The translations under genes were made by a program, and so were the position numbers. Below the pieces are notes generated by a model. The model did no database searches. It worked only from the letters and a program-made list of their open reading frames with translations, and had not been told where the DNA came from. A stretch of DNA of 64,000 nt, from positions 62,001 through 126,000 of the forward strand of contig NYUD01000091.1 of NCBI GenBank assembly GCA_002683825.1, in the 5' to 3' direction. Of the stretch, positions 9,494 to 18,168 are shown in pieces. Every line of letters begins with the position of its first letter. Positions within the stretch are counted from its first letter, which is position 1. The stretch is from Planctomycetota bacterium. GTDB taxonomy: Bacteria; Planctomycetota; UBA1135; GCA-002686595.

Positions 9494-12400
9494 CTAGATC
9501 GTAAAGTACTTCGCGCTGGGGTGGTGGCAAACCAGGGCTGAAGTGCTCTGCTCCGGATGTAGCTGCTCCTCATCGCTCATTGCTATGCCGATTCGGTCCG
9601 CCCCCAGGAGATCCAGAAGCGTCTCCTGGTCGGCCATGTTCGGGCAGGCGGGGTAGCCGAACGAGAAGCGGCTGCCGCGATAGCCCTGCTTGAAGAGGCT
9701 GCGCATGTCGCGTGCGTCCTCGTCGGCGATACCGAGTTCCGCTCGTACTTGCTTGTGGGTGTACTCGGCCAGAGCTTCCGCAGCTTCCACAGAAAGACCG
9801 TGCAGGTGCAGGTAGTCCTGGTAGCGGTCTTCCGCAAACCACTCGCGTGCAACCCGGGAGGCCTCCAGGCCGATCGTGACGACTTGCAGGCCCACGACAT
9901 CGAGCGTGCCGTTTTGCGAATGGAAAAAGTCGGTGATGCACAGGTTCTTTTTGCCCTGCTGGCGCGGAAAGATGAAACGTGCAACCTCTTTGGAATCGTC
10001 TTTTGGATCCAGGAGAACCAGGGTGTCGCCTTCCGGTATGCAATGCCAAAAACCGTAGGCGGACTTGGGACTGAGGATTCGTTCCGCCTCACACTGCCTG
10101 ACCATGTCGTGAAAGATCGGTCGCACGTGCGAATCGATGAAAGCCTGGTGTTCGGTCAGCGTCTTGCCACGCCGGCGGTAGCCCCACTGGAAGTGGAACA
10201 GAGCCGTTTCGTTGATGTAGGGGAGGATCTGTTGCAGTGAGATTCCCTCGACGATCCGGGGACCGAGGAAGGGGGGGCGTGGATAGGAAATTTCCCGCGG
10301 GATGTCGCCGTGGGTGACGTCGGGCTCGGCGACATCGGGGGTCGGGCGCGATGCCGGCAGGTCCCTACCTACCGCCTCAACCGCACTTGCGAGGGCCTTT
10401 TCCGTGGCTGAGCGCGCGCGTTCGCCGGCGGTTTTTTTCGAGCCCTGCGTGCGTGCTGCGGGAGCGGCTTCGCCCCGCATCACGCGCTTCATGACTTCGA
10501 GTCCTTCGAAGGCGTCCCGGGCATAGTAGAGTGCGCCGTCATAGGTCGCGCGGCAGCCTTCTTCGACGTAGGTACGGGTCAGCGCAGCGCCACCCAGGAC
10601 GACGGGCGTTGTGATCCCGCGCCGATTCATCTCTTCAAGGTTTTCGCGCATGATCACCGTGCTCTTCACCAGGAGCCCGCTCATGCCTATCACGTCGGGC
10701 CTGTGTTCACGCTCGACCTCGAGGATGTGTTCGATGGGCTGCTTGATACCGAGGTTGTAAACCGTGTAGCCGTTGTTGGTGAGGATGATGTCGACGAGGT
10801 TCTTGCCGATGTCGTGGACGTCTCCTCGCACCGTCGCAAGAAGAATCTTGCCGCGTGAATGGTCCTCGACACGATTCAGGGATGGTTCGAGGTGTGCGAC
10901 CGCGCCTTTCATCGTTTCCGCCGACCGCAGAACGAAGGGCAGTTGCATCTCCCCGCGCCCGAAGAGATCGCCGACGACCACCATCCCGGCGAGGAGATCG
11001 ACGTTGATGATCTCCAGGGCCGGTTTGGACTGCAGCGCAAGGTCGAGGTCCTTCTCGAGGCCGGGTTTTTCGCCCTCGACGATGCGCCACTTCAGGCGTT
11101 CGAACACGTCCTCGGGAATGCTGCGCGCCTTCTTTGCCCCGACGTCGACACCATCGAACAGTTCCATCAACTTGTGGAGCGGGTCATAGTCAGCGCTTCT
11201 GCGATCGAAGATCAGGTCTTCGCAGGTCTTGCGTACCTCGGGGGCGATCGAGTGGAGCGGCTCGATTCGGCCCGAATGGAGGATCGCCGCGGTCAGGCCG
11301 GCTTGCTGGGCGTGGTGCAGGAAGACCGAGTTCAGCGCGTGACGCGCCGCGGGGCGTAGGCCGAAGGATATGTTCGAAAGGCCCAGCAAGGTGCCCACCC
11401 CGGGCAGCTCTTCCCGGACGCGCTTCAAGCCCTCGAGGGTGTTGATGCCGTGGCGTCGATCGTCCTCATTGCCGGTACAGACGGTGAAGGTCAGGACGTC
11501 GAAGAGCAGGTCTTCCGGCCGCAGGCCGTACTCGTCGACGCAAATGTCGTGGAGACGGCGCGCGATGCGCACCTTTTCTTCAACCTCCTTCGCCATGCCC
11601 TGTTCGTCGATCGTCAATGCGATGACCGCGGAGCCGAATTCCCTGGCCAAGGGCAGCACCTTGGCGCACTTCTCCTTGCCGTCCTCGAGGTTGATCGAAT
11701 TGATGATGGAACGCCCGCCGATCAGTTGCAGCGCAGCCTCCAGCACCGGCGGCTCGGTCGTGTCGAGGACCAGCGGTACCGAGATCTCCGTGCGGTAGCG
11801 TCGAATCAGCTGCGTCATGTCCGCGACTTCGTCGCGACCGACGTAGGCGGTGCACACGTCCAGGCAGTGGCTCCCCCCGCGGATTTGCGAGCGTCCCAGC
11901 TGGACCATGCCGTCGAGGTCGCCCTCCAGAAGTTGTGTGCGAAACTGCTTGGATCCGTTCGCGTTGGACCGCTCCCCGACGTACAGGATCGAGTTCTCCT
12001 GCCGGAGATCCACCGCGTGGTAGATGCTGGTGATCTGTGGCAAGAGCGCAGGCTTACGCGCCATCGGCGTGCGCGTTCCGATGCGCTTGACGACGGCCGC
12101 TAGGTGTTCGGGGGTCGTGCCGCAGCAGCCACCCACGAGATTCAAGCCATCCTCCTCGACGAAACGCTCCAGCCAATCCGCGAGTTCCTGGGGAGTGAGC
12201 GGGTAGCTGGGCTGGCCGTCGACCAGCTGAGGAAGGCCTGCGTTCGGGAAACACCCGGCAAAGCGGCCCCACGATTGCCCGAGTAAGCGCACGTGCTCGC
12301 CCATCTCGCGCGGTCCGGTCGCGCAGTTGATCGACAAGAGATCGATGGGGTAGGGGGCCAGGAGCGCCATGGCGGCGGCCATCTCCGTCCCGACCAGCAT

Positions 12401-12994
12401 CGTGCCCGTGACCTCCATGGTGACGCTGCAGAAGATCGGAATCTCCTTCCCGACGGCTTCGCGTGCGAGCAGGGCGGCGTTGACGACGGCCTTGGCGTGC
12501 AGCGGGTCCTGTAGCGTTTCGATGAGGAAGGCATCGACGCCTGCTCTTGCGAGCGCAGTGGCCTGGCGGGTGTAGGACGCCTTCAAATCGGCGTACTGGA
12601 TCTGATCCAGTGTGGTGAGCTTGGTTCCCGGGCCCATGGAACCGATGACAAAGCGCGGCTTGTCCGGTGTCAGATAGCGATCCGCCGCCTCGCGTGCACA
12701 GCGCACGGCTGCTTCGTTGATCTCTTCGGTTCTATCCTCGAGCCCGAAGTCGGCCAAGACGTGGGGCATCCCCCCGAACGTATTCGTCTCGACCGCATCG
12801 CAACCGACCTCAAGGAAGGAGGCGTGAATGTCGCGGATCACGTCCGGTCGGTTGACGTTGATGATCTCGCAGCAGTTCTCCAGCCCGGAATAGTCTCTCT
12901 CCAGATCGAGATCTCTTGCGTGGATCGATGTCCCCATCGCGCCGTCGATGAAGAGGATCCGCTCCTTCAGAACCTCGAGGATTTTACGTGTCAT
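9494..12994 (-). CDS. metH: Cobalamin-dependent methionine synthase
   Basis: MetH transfers a methyl group from 5-methyltetrahydrofolate through cobalamin to homocysteine. At 1166 residues it is close to the usual 1200-1230. Domains in order: homocysteine/zinc domain (about 1-310; SINCATG and VGGCCGTTPEH supply the zinc cysteines), pterin-binding domain (about 330-590; SNISFGL), cobalamin cap and Rossmann domain with the cofactor histidine in GDVHDIGKN near residue 721, and a C-terminal reactivation domain (about 930-1166) with the SAM-binding region around SFGYPACPN and the terminal YFTI. A short Ala/Arg-rich linker (about 830-870) joins the last two. The gene begins 16 bases after an ArsR-methyltransferase gene, suggesting an operon. 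Confidence 0.97.
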   Translation of the reverse strand: MTRKILEVLKERILFIDGAMGTSIHARDLDLERDYSGLENCCEIINVNRPDVIRDIHASFLEVGCDAVETNTFGGMPHVLADFGLEDRTEEINEAAVRCAREAADRYLTPDKPRFVIGSMGPGTKLTTLDQIQYADLKASYTRQATALARAGVDAFLIETLQDPLHAKAVVNAALLAREAVGKEIPIFCSVTMEVTGTMLVGTEMAAAMALLAPYPIDLLSINCATGPREMGEHVRLLGQSWGRFAGCFPNAGLPQLVDGQPSYPLTPQELADWLERFVEEDGLNLVGGCCGTTPEHLAAVVKRIGTRTPMARKPALLPQITSIYHAVDLRQENSILYVGERSNANGSKQFRTQLLEGDLDGMVQLGRSQIRGGSHCLDVCTAYVGRDEVADMTQLIRRYRTEISVPLVLDTTEPPVLEAALQLIGGRSIINSINLEDGKEKCAKVLPLAREFGSAVIALTIDEQGMAKEVEEKVRIARRLHDICVDEYGLRPEDLLFDVLTFTVCTGNEDDRRHGINTLEGLKRVREELPGVGTLLGLSNISFGLRPAARHALNSVFLHHAQQAGLTAAILHSGRIEPLHSIAPEVRKTCEDLIFDRRSADYDPLHKLMELFDGVDVGAKKARSIPEDVFERLKWRIVEGEKPGLEKDLDLALQSKPALEIINVDLLAGMVVVGDLFGRGEMQLPFVLRSAETMKGAVAHLEPSLNRVEDHSRGKILLATVRGDVHDIGKNLVDIILTNNGYTVYNLGIKQPIEHILEVEREHRPDVIGMSGLLVKSTVIMRENLEEMNRRGITTPVVLGGAALTRTYVEEGCRATYDGALYYARDAFEGLEVMKRVMRGEAAPAARTQGSKKTAGERARSATEKALASAVEAVGRDLPASRPTPDVAEPDVTHGDIPREISYPRPPFLGPRIVEGISLQQILPYINETALFHFQWGYRRRGKTLTEHQAFIDSHVRPIFHDMVRQCEAERILSPKSAYGFWHCIPEGDTLVLLDPKDDSKEVARFIFPRQQGKKNLCITDFFHSQNGTLDVVGLQVVTIGLEASRVAREWFAEDRYQDYLHLHGLSVEAAEALAEYTHKQVRAELGIADEDARDMRSLFKQGYRGSRFSFGYPACPNMADQETLLDLLGADRIGIAMSDEEQLHPEQSTSALVCHHPSAKYFTI

Positions 12995-13010
12995 GATGTT
13001 CGTGTCGTTC

Positions 13011-13943
13011 TCAGGCGTTGCGCGCGATTGCGACCAGCGTCATGAGGTGCGGCGGTTCCGGATCGCGAGCGGCACGAAAGACTTGAACGTTCTGGAAACC
13101 GGCCTGCTTGATCTCGCGTTCCAGCCCGTTCTCGGTGAAGCCGAGGTGGATGTGTTGAAGCTTCTCGCGGACCCACTCCTCGTTGTGGGCCAGAAGATCG
13201 ATGACCAGGAGTTGCCCGTCCGGTACCAGGATCCGCCGGGCCTCCTGCAGGCAGCGGGCAGGGTCGTTGATGTGGTGCAGCGCTTGCGATGCTACGACCA
13301 CGTCGTGGGAAGCATCGGGCAGCGGCAGATCCTCGATGTCGCCCTGAAGGAACTTGATGTTGTTGATGCCCGCTTGCTTCGCGCGGCTGGCCAGCTGGCT
13401 CAACATCACGGGTGAAAGATCGACTGCCGTCACGTGCGCTGCGACCTGCGCCAGCATCATGGTCAGCATGCCGTCGCCGATGCCCAGATCCGCAAAGCGC
13501 GCCCGCGGGGCGAGATGGATCAGGGCCCGTGCCAGGCCTTCCCACGTGCGCCCGGGGAGGTCTTCGTCGCCGAAACGTGCGGCGACCCGATCGAAGTATG
13601 CGCGCGTGCTTTCCTTGCGGCGTTTGCGCAGGGCCTCGAGCCCTTCGGTGTCGGCTTGAAACTCCGGGGAGGTCTGGTTGGCGCCCCGGACCTCTTTCCA
13701 GAAGGAGGCCGCCGATCCGCTGGCTTCGGAATAGAAGCTGCGACGTCCGGCACGGCGATCCACCACCAGGCCGACCTCCCGAAGCAAGGTCAGATGGGTC
13801 GAGATCCGGCTCTGGCCCATGTTGAGGATCTCCATCAGATCCGTCCCCGAGAGTTCCTCCTGGGAGAGCAGGTTCAGGATCCGGAGCCTCGTTTCGTCTC
13901 CCAGCGCCTTGAGAAGGCGGGTGGTGCCGGTCAGTCCAATCAT
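13011..13943 (-). CDS. ArsR-type winged helix fused to SAM methyltransferase
   Basis: The 310-residue protein combines an N-terminal ArsR/HTH_20 winged helix (about 8-90; ALGDETRLRILNLLSQEELSG, then the recognition helix MGQSRISTHLTLLREVGLV) with a class I methyltransferase (about 120-290; FADLGIGDGMLTMMLAQV, AVDLSPVML, GDIEDLPLPDASHDVVVASQALHHI). Fusions of this kind are known next to methionine-cycle genes. I infer that it senses SAM or S-adenosylhomocysteine and controls metH, whose start lies 16 bases downstream. No cysteine metal-binding motif of arsenic-type ArsR is seen. An 8-base palindrome, ATTCGAAT, at 13947-13954 abuts the start and could be part of an operator, but this is weak. 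Confidence 0.85.
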   Translation of the reverse strand: MIGLTGTTRLLKALGDETRLRILNLLSQEELSGTDLMEILNMGQSRISTHLTLLREVGLVVDRRAGRRSFYSEASGSAASFWKEVRGANQTSPEFQADTEGLEALRKRRKESTRAYFDRVAARFGDEDLPGRTWEGLARALIHLAPRARFADLGIGDGMLTMMLAQVAAHVTAVDLSPVMLSQLASRAKQAGINNIKFLQGDIEDLPLPDASHDVVVASQALHHINDPARCLQEARRILVPDGQLLVIDLLAHNEEWVREKLQHIHLGFTENGLEREIKQAGFQNVQVFRAARDPEPPHLMTLVAIARNA

Positions 13944-14030
13944 TACATTCGAATCTTAGGATGCCTCGGTGCCCCGGGGCCAGCGGGGTAAGGCTGTTTG
14001 GAGAAAATGGAAGGCAAGGTCGGCAAGGGC

Positions 14031-14318
14031 TCAGCCAGGGGTCTTCAGCTGGATTCCCAGTGCGCCACCCTTGTGCTCGAGGGTCACGTGGCCCACCCCG
14101 AGGGCCTTTCCCCGAGGGCCCCGGAGCCAGGCCTCCACCTTTCGACGCAGGATGGGCTCCTGCTCGAGGTTGCCCCAGCCGCGACCGGTGATGGCCAGAA
14201 GCCCGGGTTCGCCGCGGACCCGGCAGGCGTGGAGTTCCTGCTCCAGCCGGCGTAGGGCCTGGTGGGGGGGTAGGCCGTGAAGATCGACCCGGCGGGCTGG
14301 GGACGGTGAGTTGGCCAA
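14031..14318 (-). CDS. Small Smr-domain protein
   Basis: This 95-residue protein is essentially one Smr domain: the DLHGLPPHQALRRLE motif at residues 12-26, then LLAITGRGWGN and a C-terminal strand with KGGALGIQL. Smr domains are found in MutS2 C-termini and in stand-alone proteins acting as nicking endonucleases or RNA endonucleases. The usual HGxGxG loop is changed to GRGWGN here. The gene lies 33 bases downstream of the FKBP lipoprotein gene, on the same strand. Which nucleic acid it acts on cannot be seen. Confidence 0.75.
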   Translation of the reverse strand: MANSPSPARRVDLHGLPPHQALRRLEQELHACRVRGEPGLLAITGRGWGNLEQEPILRRKVEAWLRGPRGKALGVGHVTLEHKGGALGIQLKTPG

Positions 14319-14351
14319 GGCAACGTTGCCCCCATCTTAGGCCGCTCGCCC

Positions 14352-14831
14352 TCAGTCCAACCCGTCGACTTCGGCATTCGCCGCTTCGAGCTTCATCACC
14401 TCGACCTCCAGGGTGAGCGTTGCATCCGGGGGAATGCGCGGCGGTCGCCCGAGCTCTCCATACCCGAGCTCCGGTGGAAGGATCATTCGTCGGCTGCCGA
14501 AGAGCTTCATGCCGAGGATACCCATATCCAGACCGGCGGGAACCTGCCCACCGGCCACCTCGAAACGGATGGGCCGACCGTTCTTCAGGGTCGAGTCGAC
14601 GCGGGTCCCGTCCTCGAGGTCCATGACGTAGTCGATCGTGACCAGATCTCCGTTCCGGATAGGCGCTCCGATTTCGGGAACGACGAGATCCTGGAGGACG
14701 AGGCCGTTGGCGAGTGTTACCGGTTCGTAGACCGGGGGGCGAACCGAGAAGAGACAGCAGCTCTGCAGGAGAAAAGCACAGCTGAGAATGGAGAGGGCTC
14801 GGAGAATTCGTAGAAGGGCTCGTTTACTCAT
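14352..14831 (-). CDS. FKBP-type peptidyl-prolyl isomerase lipoprotein
   Basis: The 159-residue protein has an N-terminal signal with a lipobox-like end (AFLLQSC), giving a predicted lipidated Cys near residue 25. An FKBP domain follows (about 45-148) with the typical GDLVTIDY, GxxVPAGLDMGILGMKLFGSRRMILPPELGYG and IPPDATLTLEVEVMKL segments. It should catalyse cis-trans proline isomerisation in the cell envelope and help fold exported proteins. It lies 17 bases downstream of pta on the same strand. Confidence 0.9.
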   Translation of the reverse strand: MSKRALLRILRALSILSCAFLLQSCCLFSVRPPVYEPVTLANGLVLQDLVVPEIGAPIRNGDLVTIDYVMDLEDGTRVDSTLKNGRPIRFEVAGGQVPAGLDMGILGMKLFGSRRMILPPELGYGELGRPPRIPPDATLTLEVEVMKLEAANAEVDGLD

Positions 14832-14848
14832 CCTGTGTCTCGAACGGA

Positions 14849-15799
14849 TCAGTCGGCGCGGATCGATGCGACGCAGCAGACGTTTGCGATGTCTTCAGGC
14901 TCAGCGCCCCTGGAAAGGTCCATGTAGGGCTTCTCCAGACCCTGGACCAGGGGGCCCAGGGCGGTGGCGCCTCCGAAACGTTCGACCAGCTTGTAGCCGA
15001 TGTTGGCGCTGTCGAGATCGGGAAAGACAAGTACGTTGGCACGGCCACCCAGGACGGAGCGGTGAGCTTTTCTCTGGGCGACTTCGGGCACGATGGCGGC
15101 GTCGAGTTGGAGCTCACCGTCCGAGGAGAGAGAAGGTGCTCGACGGGCGAGCTCTTCCGCGGCGATTCGAACCTTGTCGACTCGTTCGTGCGTGGCTGAA
15201 CCCTTGGTCGAAAAACTCAAGAGGGCCACCCGAGGGGCCTGACCGACGAGGCGGCGGTGACTCTCGGCGGATGCCAGTGCGATGTCCACGAGCTCTTGAG
15301 AGCTGGGGTCGGGAACCACGCCGCAGTCGGCGAATGTGTACGCAGCGTCGTCCTTTAGCATCAGGAAGCAGGAGGAGACCGTGCGGATTCCCGGCGCCGT
15401 TCCGACGGTCCACAGACCGGCCCGAAGGACGTCCGCCGTCGTGGCTGAACTCCCCGCTACCACGCCGTCCACCTCGCCTGCGGCGAGGAGAAGGCCCGCA
15501 TAGATCAAGGGTTCCTGCGCGCGCTTGCGGGCCTCCTCGGGGGTCATTCCACGGTGCTTGCGTCGCTCGAAGAGGGTTTCGGCGAGAGCGTCGAGCCGTG
15601 GGTCGCTGGAGGGGCGTACGAGCTCGACGCCGTTCGGGAGGCTCTGCATGCCCGGCGTCTCGACCAGTACCGGTTGGCAAAGGCCTTCCGCCACGATTGC
15701 CGCGGCCGCCTGGGTGATGCGACCGTCTTGCGTTTCCGGCAAACAGATGCGCTTCCTCAGCCGCCGCGAGCGCTCGCGCAATTCGAAAAGAACGTCCAT
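14849..15799 (-). CDS. pta: Phosphate acetyltransferase (PTA/PTB family)
   Basis: Starting at ATG 15799 (MDVLFELRERSRRLRKRICLPE) the protein has 316 residues, the length of short phosphotransacetylases that lack the N-terminal regulatory domain. It interconverts acetyl-CoA and acetyl phosphate. Typical segments are RICLPETQDGR, GEVDGVVAGSSATTADVLRAGL, FADCGVVPDPSSQELVDIA, and near the end PDLDSANIGYKLVERFGGATALGPLVQGL. No acetate kinase gene is next to it. Upstream is the AtuA-like pair, which may be co-transcribed (16-base gap), hinting at a shared role in acyl-CoA metabolism. A phosphate butyryltransferase activity is possible. Confidence 0.88.
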   Translation of the reverse strand: MDVLFELRERSRRLRKRICLPETQDGRITQAAAAIVAEGLCQPVLVETPGMQSLPNGVELVRPSSDPRLDALAETLFERRKHRGMTPEEARKRAQEPLIYAGLLLAAGEVDGVVAGSSATTADVLRAGLWTVGTAPGIRTVSSCFLMLKDDAAYTFADCGVVPDPSSQELVDIALASAESHRRLVGQAPRVALLSFSTKGSATHERVDKVRIAAEELARRAPSLSSDGELQLDAAIVPEVAQRKAHRSVLGGRANVLVFPDLDSANIGYKLVERFGGATALGPLVQGLEKPYMDLSRGAEPEDIANVCCVASIRAD

Positions 15800-15815
15800 G
15801 AAAATGCTCTGAACT

Positions 15816-16163
15816 TCAGTCCTCCGGCGTTGCGTCGAGGACGGTCGAGGGAACCTCCAGTTCCATGCGCAAGAGTCCCAGGCCGTGGGTCTTTCCCTGG
15901 GCATCGGTGCGGATCGATGCGGAGCCACCGCCGCCGAGGCTGTCGCTCAAGAGAAAGTTCAGGACGTGCATGTTGTCGGCTTCGTAGCGGGTGACGTTGC
16001 CGGCGCCATTGATCGCGTGGAAGTGCTTGCGCACGACCTCGGTCGTCAGGTGTTCCTTCAGGAATGCGTACGCCGTTTCCGAGCGTGCCATGACGCCCAC
16101 GTTCGATCCCTCGCCCTTGTCTCCCGAACGGGCCTGGGCGATACGTGAGAGGGGAACTTTCAT
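15816..16163 (-). CDS. AtuA-associated ferredoxin-fold-like small protein
   Basis: This 115-residue protein starts at ATG 16163, whose A is the last base of the upstream atuA-like stop (TGATG), so translation is coupled. It matches the small partner domain often found at the C terminus of, or next to, AtuA proteins: ARSGDKGEGSNVGVMARS near the start, then HAINGAGNVTRYEADNMHVLNFLLSDSLGGGGSASIRTDAQGKTHG. In some organisms this domain is fused to AtuA. The biochemical role is not established; I infer that it forms a complex with the AtuA-like protein. Confidence 0.8.
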   Translation of the reverse strand: MKVPLSRIAQARSGDKGEGSNVGVMARSETAYAFLKEHLTTEVVRKHFHAINGAGNVTRYEADNMHVLNFLLSDSLGGGGSASIRTDAQGKTHGLGLLRMELEVPSTVLDATPED

Positions 16164-17530
16164 CAGGAAAACACGTGTACCCGGGTGGGGATACGCTCCT
16201 TCTTTACCAGCGCCGGCCAGAAACCGATGATCTCGGTGGCCTTTGGCCGTCCGGCGGCAAAGCCGGTGACGCCCGGCGGACCGCTGGTGACCAGCGGGAC
16301 GAGCTCCGAGCCGAAACGGTCGACCTTCTTCCTGTCGGGGCCCTTGACGCCCATCCTCAGGACCACTTCCGGCGGGTCCGTCGTTTCGCCGCCGTCGATG
16401 CCGGCGTGACACACGCCGGAGCCGACATATTCCTCCATGCGCTCGTCGGGTCCGTATTCGAAGCCGTCGTAGGCCAGGCGTTTCCACACGATGTCGGCAC
16501 ACAGTCTGGCTTTCTCGAGTGCGTCGGGCCCGGAGATCGTGAGCTGTCCCGTCGCTTTCCAGCCATCGTGATAGCTCAGCGACACCTTGTAGGTGTCGGT
16601 GGCCGCACTGCCCTCGATGCCGTCGACACGCACGCGGTCGTTGCCCTCGTCGTGTAGGCGCACGCTCGCGAAGTTGGCGATACAGTCGGGTGTGAGATAA
16701 CGATCGGGATCGCCCATCTCGTAGACCAGCTGGTGACGCACGGTGTCGCGCGTAACCAGACCGCCGGTACCCTCGTGCTTGGTCACATGGAACGTACCGT
16801 CCTCGTTCGCTTCGATGATCGGGTAGCCGACCATCGCGAGGTTCGGGATCTTGCGCCAGTCGGTGTAGTTTCCACCCGAACATTGAGCGCCGCACTCCAC
16901 GATGTGTCCGGCCACGGTGCCGGCGGCGAGGAGTGCTTCGTCCTTGACGCCCCAGCCGAACTCGTGGATCAGCGGTCCGAGCACCAAGCCCGGGTCCGTG
17001 CCGCGGCCGGTGAGGACGATCCGGGCTCCCTCTCCGAGTGCTTCTGCGATGGGGAAGGCGCCCAGGTAGACGTTGGCGCTGGTCACACGGTCGCGCACGT
17101 TGGAGAGCGGCTCGCCCGTGTCCATGTTGCGGAACTCTTCACCCTCCGCCATCAGCTCGTCCAGTCGATCGAGGATGTCGTCGCCTTCCACGACGGCGAT
17201 CTTCATGTCGTTCAAGCCGTGCCTGGCGAGGACCTCGAGCAGGGCGTCCTTGCAGGCGTGTGGGTTTACACCCCCGGCGTTGGCGATGACCTTCACGTCC
17301 TTCTTCACGAGGTCGGCCGCCACGCGGTCGATCATACGCACGAAGTCCACGGCAAAGCCCTTCGACGGGTCGCGCTCCCGCAGCTTTTGCATGATCGAGA
17401 GCGTCACCTCGGCCAGATAGTCGAGTGTCAGGTAGTCGAGCGGGCCCTCCCGCATGAGACGCACGGGTCCGAGGATCGAATCTCCCCAGAATCCCTGCCC
17501 GTTGGCGATCCGCACTGTTTTTTTGGTCAT
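16163..17530 (-). CDS. AtuA family protein (acyclic terpene utilization, DUF1446)
   Basis: The 455-residue protein spans the full AtuA/DUF1446 domain: VRIANGQGFWGDS at the N terminus, DYLTLDYLAEVTLSIM, KVIANAGGVNPHACKDAL, VLTGRGTDPGLVLGPLIHEFGW and VECGAQCSGGNYTDW. AtuA was named from the citronellol/geranyl-CoA catabolic cluster of Pseudomonas, where its exact reaction is not settled. Here none of the usual partners (geranyl-CoA carboxylase subunits, enoyl-CoA hydratase) is adjacent. The start at ATG 17530 lies back to back with the divergent pcp gene. A role in breakdown of an unusual acyl-CoA is plausible but inferred. Confidence 0.85.
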   Translation of the reverse strand: MTKKTVRIANGQGFWGDSILGPVRLMREGPLDYLTLDYLAEVTLSIMQKLRERDPSKGFAVDFVRMIDRVAADLVKKDVKVIANAGGVNPHACKDALLEVLARHGLNDMKIAVVEGDDILDRLDELMAEGEEFRNMDTGEPLSNVRDRVTSANVYLGAFPIAEALGEGARIVLTGRGTDPGLVLGPLIHEFGWGVKDEALLAAGTVAGHIVECGAQCSGGNYTDWRKIPNLAMVGYPIIEANEDGTFHVTKHEGTGGLVTRDTVRHQLVYEMGDPDRYLTPDCIANFASVRLHDEGNDRVRVDGIEGSAATDTYKVSLSYHDGWKATGQLTISGPDALEKARLCADIVWKRLAYDGFEYGPDERMEEYVGSGVCHAGIDGGETTDPPEVVLRMGVKGPDRKKVDRFGSELVPLVTSGPPGVTGFAAGRPKATEIIGFWPALVKKERIPTRVHVFS

Positions 17531-17565
17531 TGCAGTCGGGCGGGATTCTAACGCACACTAGCGCG

Positions 17566-18168
17566 TTGGCTCACCCCCTGGTTCTGACCACCGGCTTCGG
17601 CCCCTTCGAGGACTGCGAGAGGAATCCCTCGCGCGAGGTTGCCGAGCGGCTGGAGGCAGAACCGGCCCCCGGGCTGCGCTTCGTCTCGAGGGTTCTGCCG
17701 GTCAGTTTTGAGCGCGCGCCCGCCGAGATCGATCGGTTCCTGGAGGAATGGAGGGGGAAGGAGGAGGAGCCTGCGCTTTTCATGGCCCTGGGGGTCCAGA
17801 GAGATCCGGGTTACCGCCTCGAGGTCCGCGCCCGGGCCCGGCTTCTCCGGCACGATCGCCCCGATACGGACGGCGTCCATGCGGTGGAGGCAGGGCTCCG
17901 GGACGGACCCCGCGACGGCCCCGATCGCTTCACGACGCTCGACCTCGAGGAGTTGGTGAGAGCTTTGAGGCATCGAGGAGTCAACGATGCCGTCGTCTCC
18001 CACGATGCCGGTGGCTACGTCTGTGAGTGCGCCTACTTTCGGGTGCTCGAAAGAGTCAGCGACAGAGGATTCTCCGCCCTGTTCGTGCATGTTCCTCCGG
18101 AACGGTTCGCGCCCGTGGAGCGCCAGGTGGAGGTCTGTCGCTGGATCGCGATGGAAGCGCTCAGCTGA
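17566..18168 (+). CDS. pcp: Pyroglutamyl peptidase I family protein (C15)
   Basis: The TTG at 17566 gives a 200-residue protein beginning MAHPLVLTTGFGPFEDCERNPS, the expected family N terminus; another TTG at 17530 would add 12 residues without family match. Family C15 peptidases remove N-terminal pyroglutamate with a Cys-His-Glu triad. The nucleophile motif is SHDAGGYVCECAYF, with Cys near residue 158, and a later His in LFVHVP. The position after the nucleophile is Glu where most members have Asn. The 3' end overlaps the convergent DUF309 gene by 8 bases (18161-18168). Confidence 0.82.
   Translation: MAHPLVLTTGFGPFEDCERNPSREVAERLEAEPAPGLRFVSRVLPVSFERAPAEIDRFLEEWRGKEEEPALFMALGVQRDPGYRLEVRARARLLRHDRPDTDGVHAVEAGLRDGPRDGPDRFTTLDLEELVRALRHRGVNDAVVSHDAGGYVCECAYFRVLERVSDRGFSALFVHVPPERFAPVERQVEVCRWIAMEALS

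Noticed and set aside
13947-13954. ATTCGAAT palindrome as a defined ArsR operator
   Set aside because: An 8-base palindrome is too short, and ArsR-type sites usually are longer; kept only as a remark.
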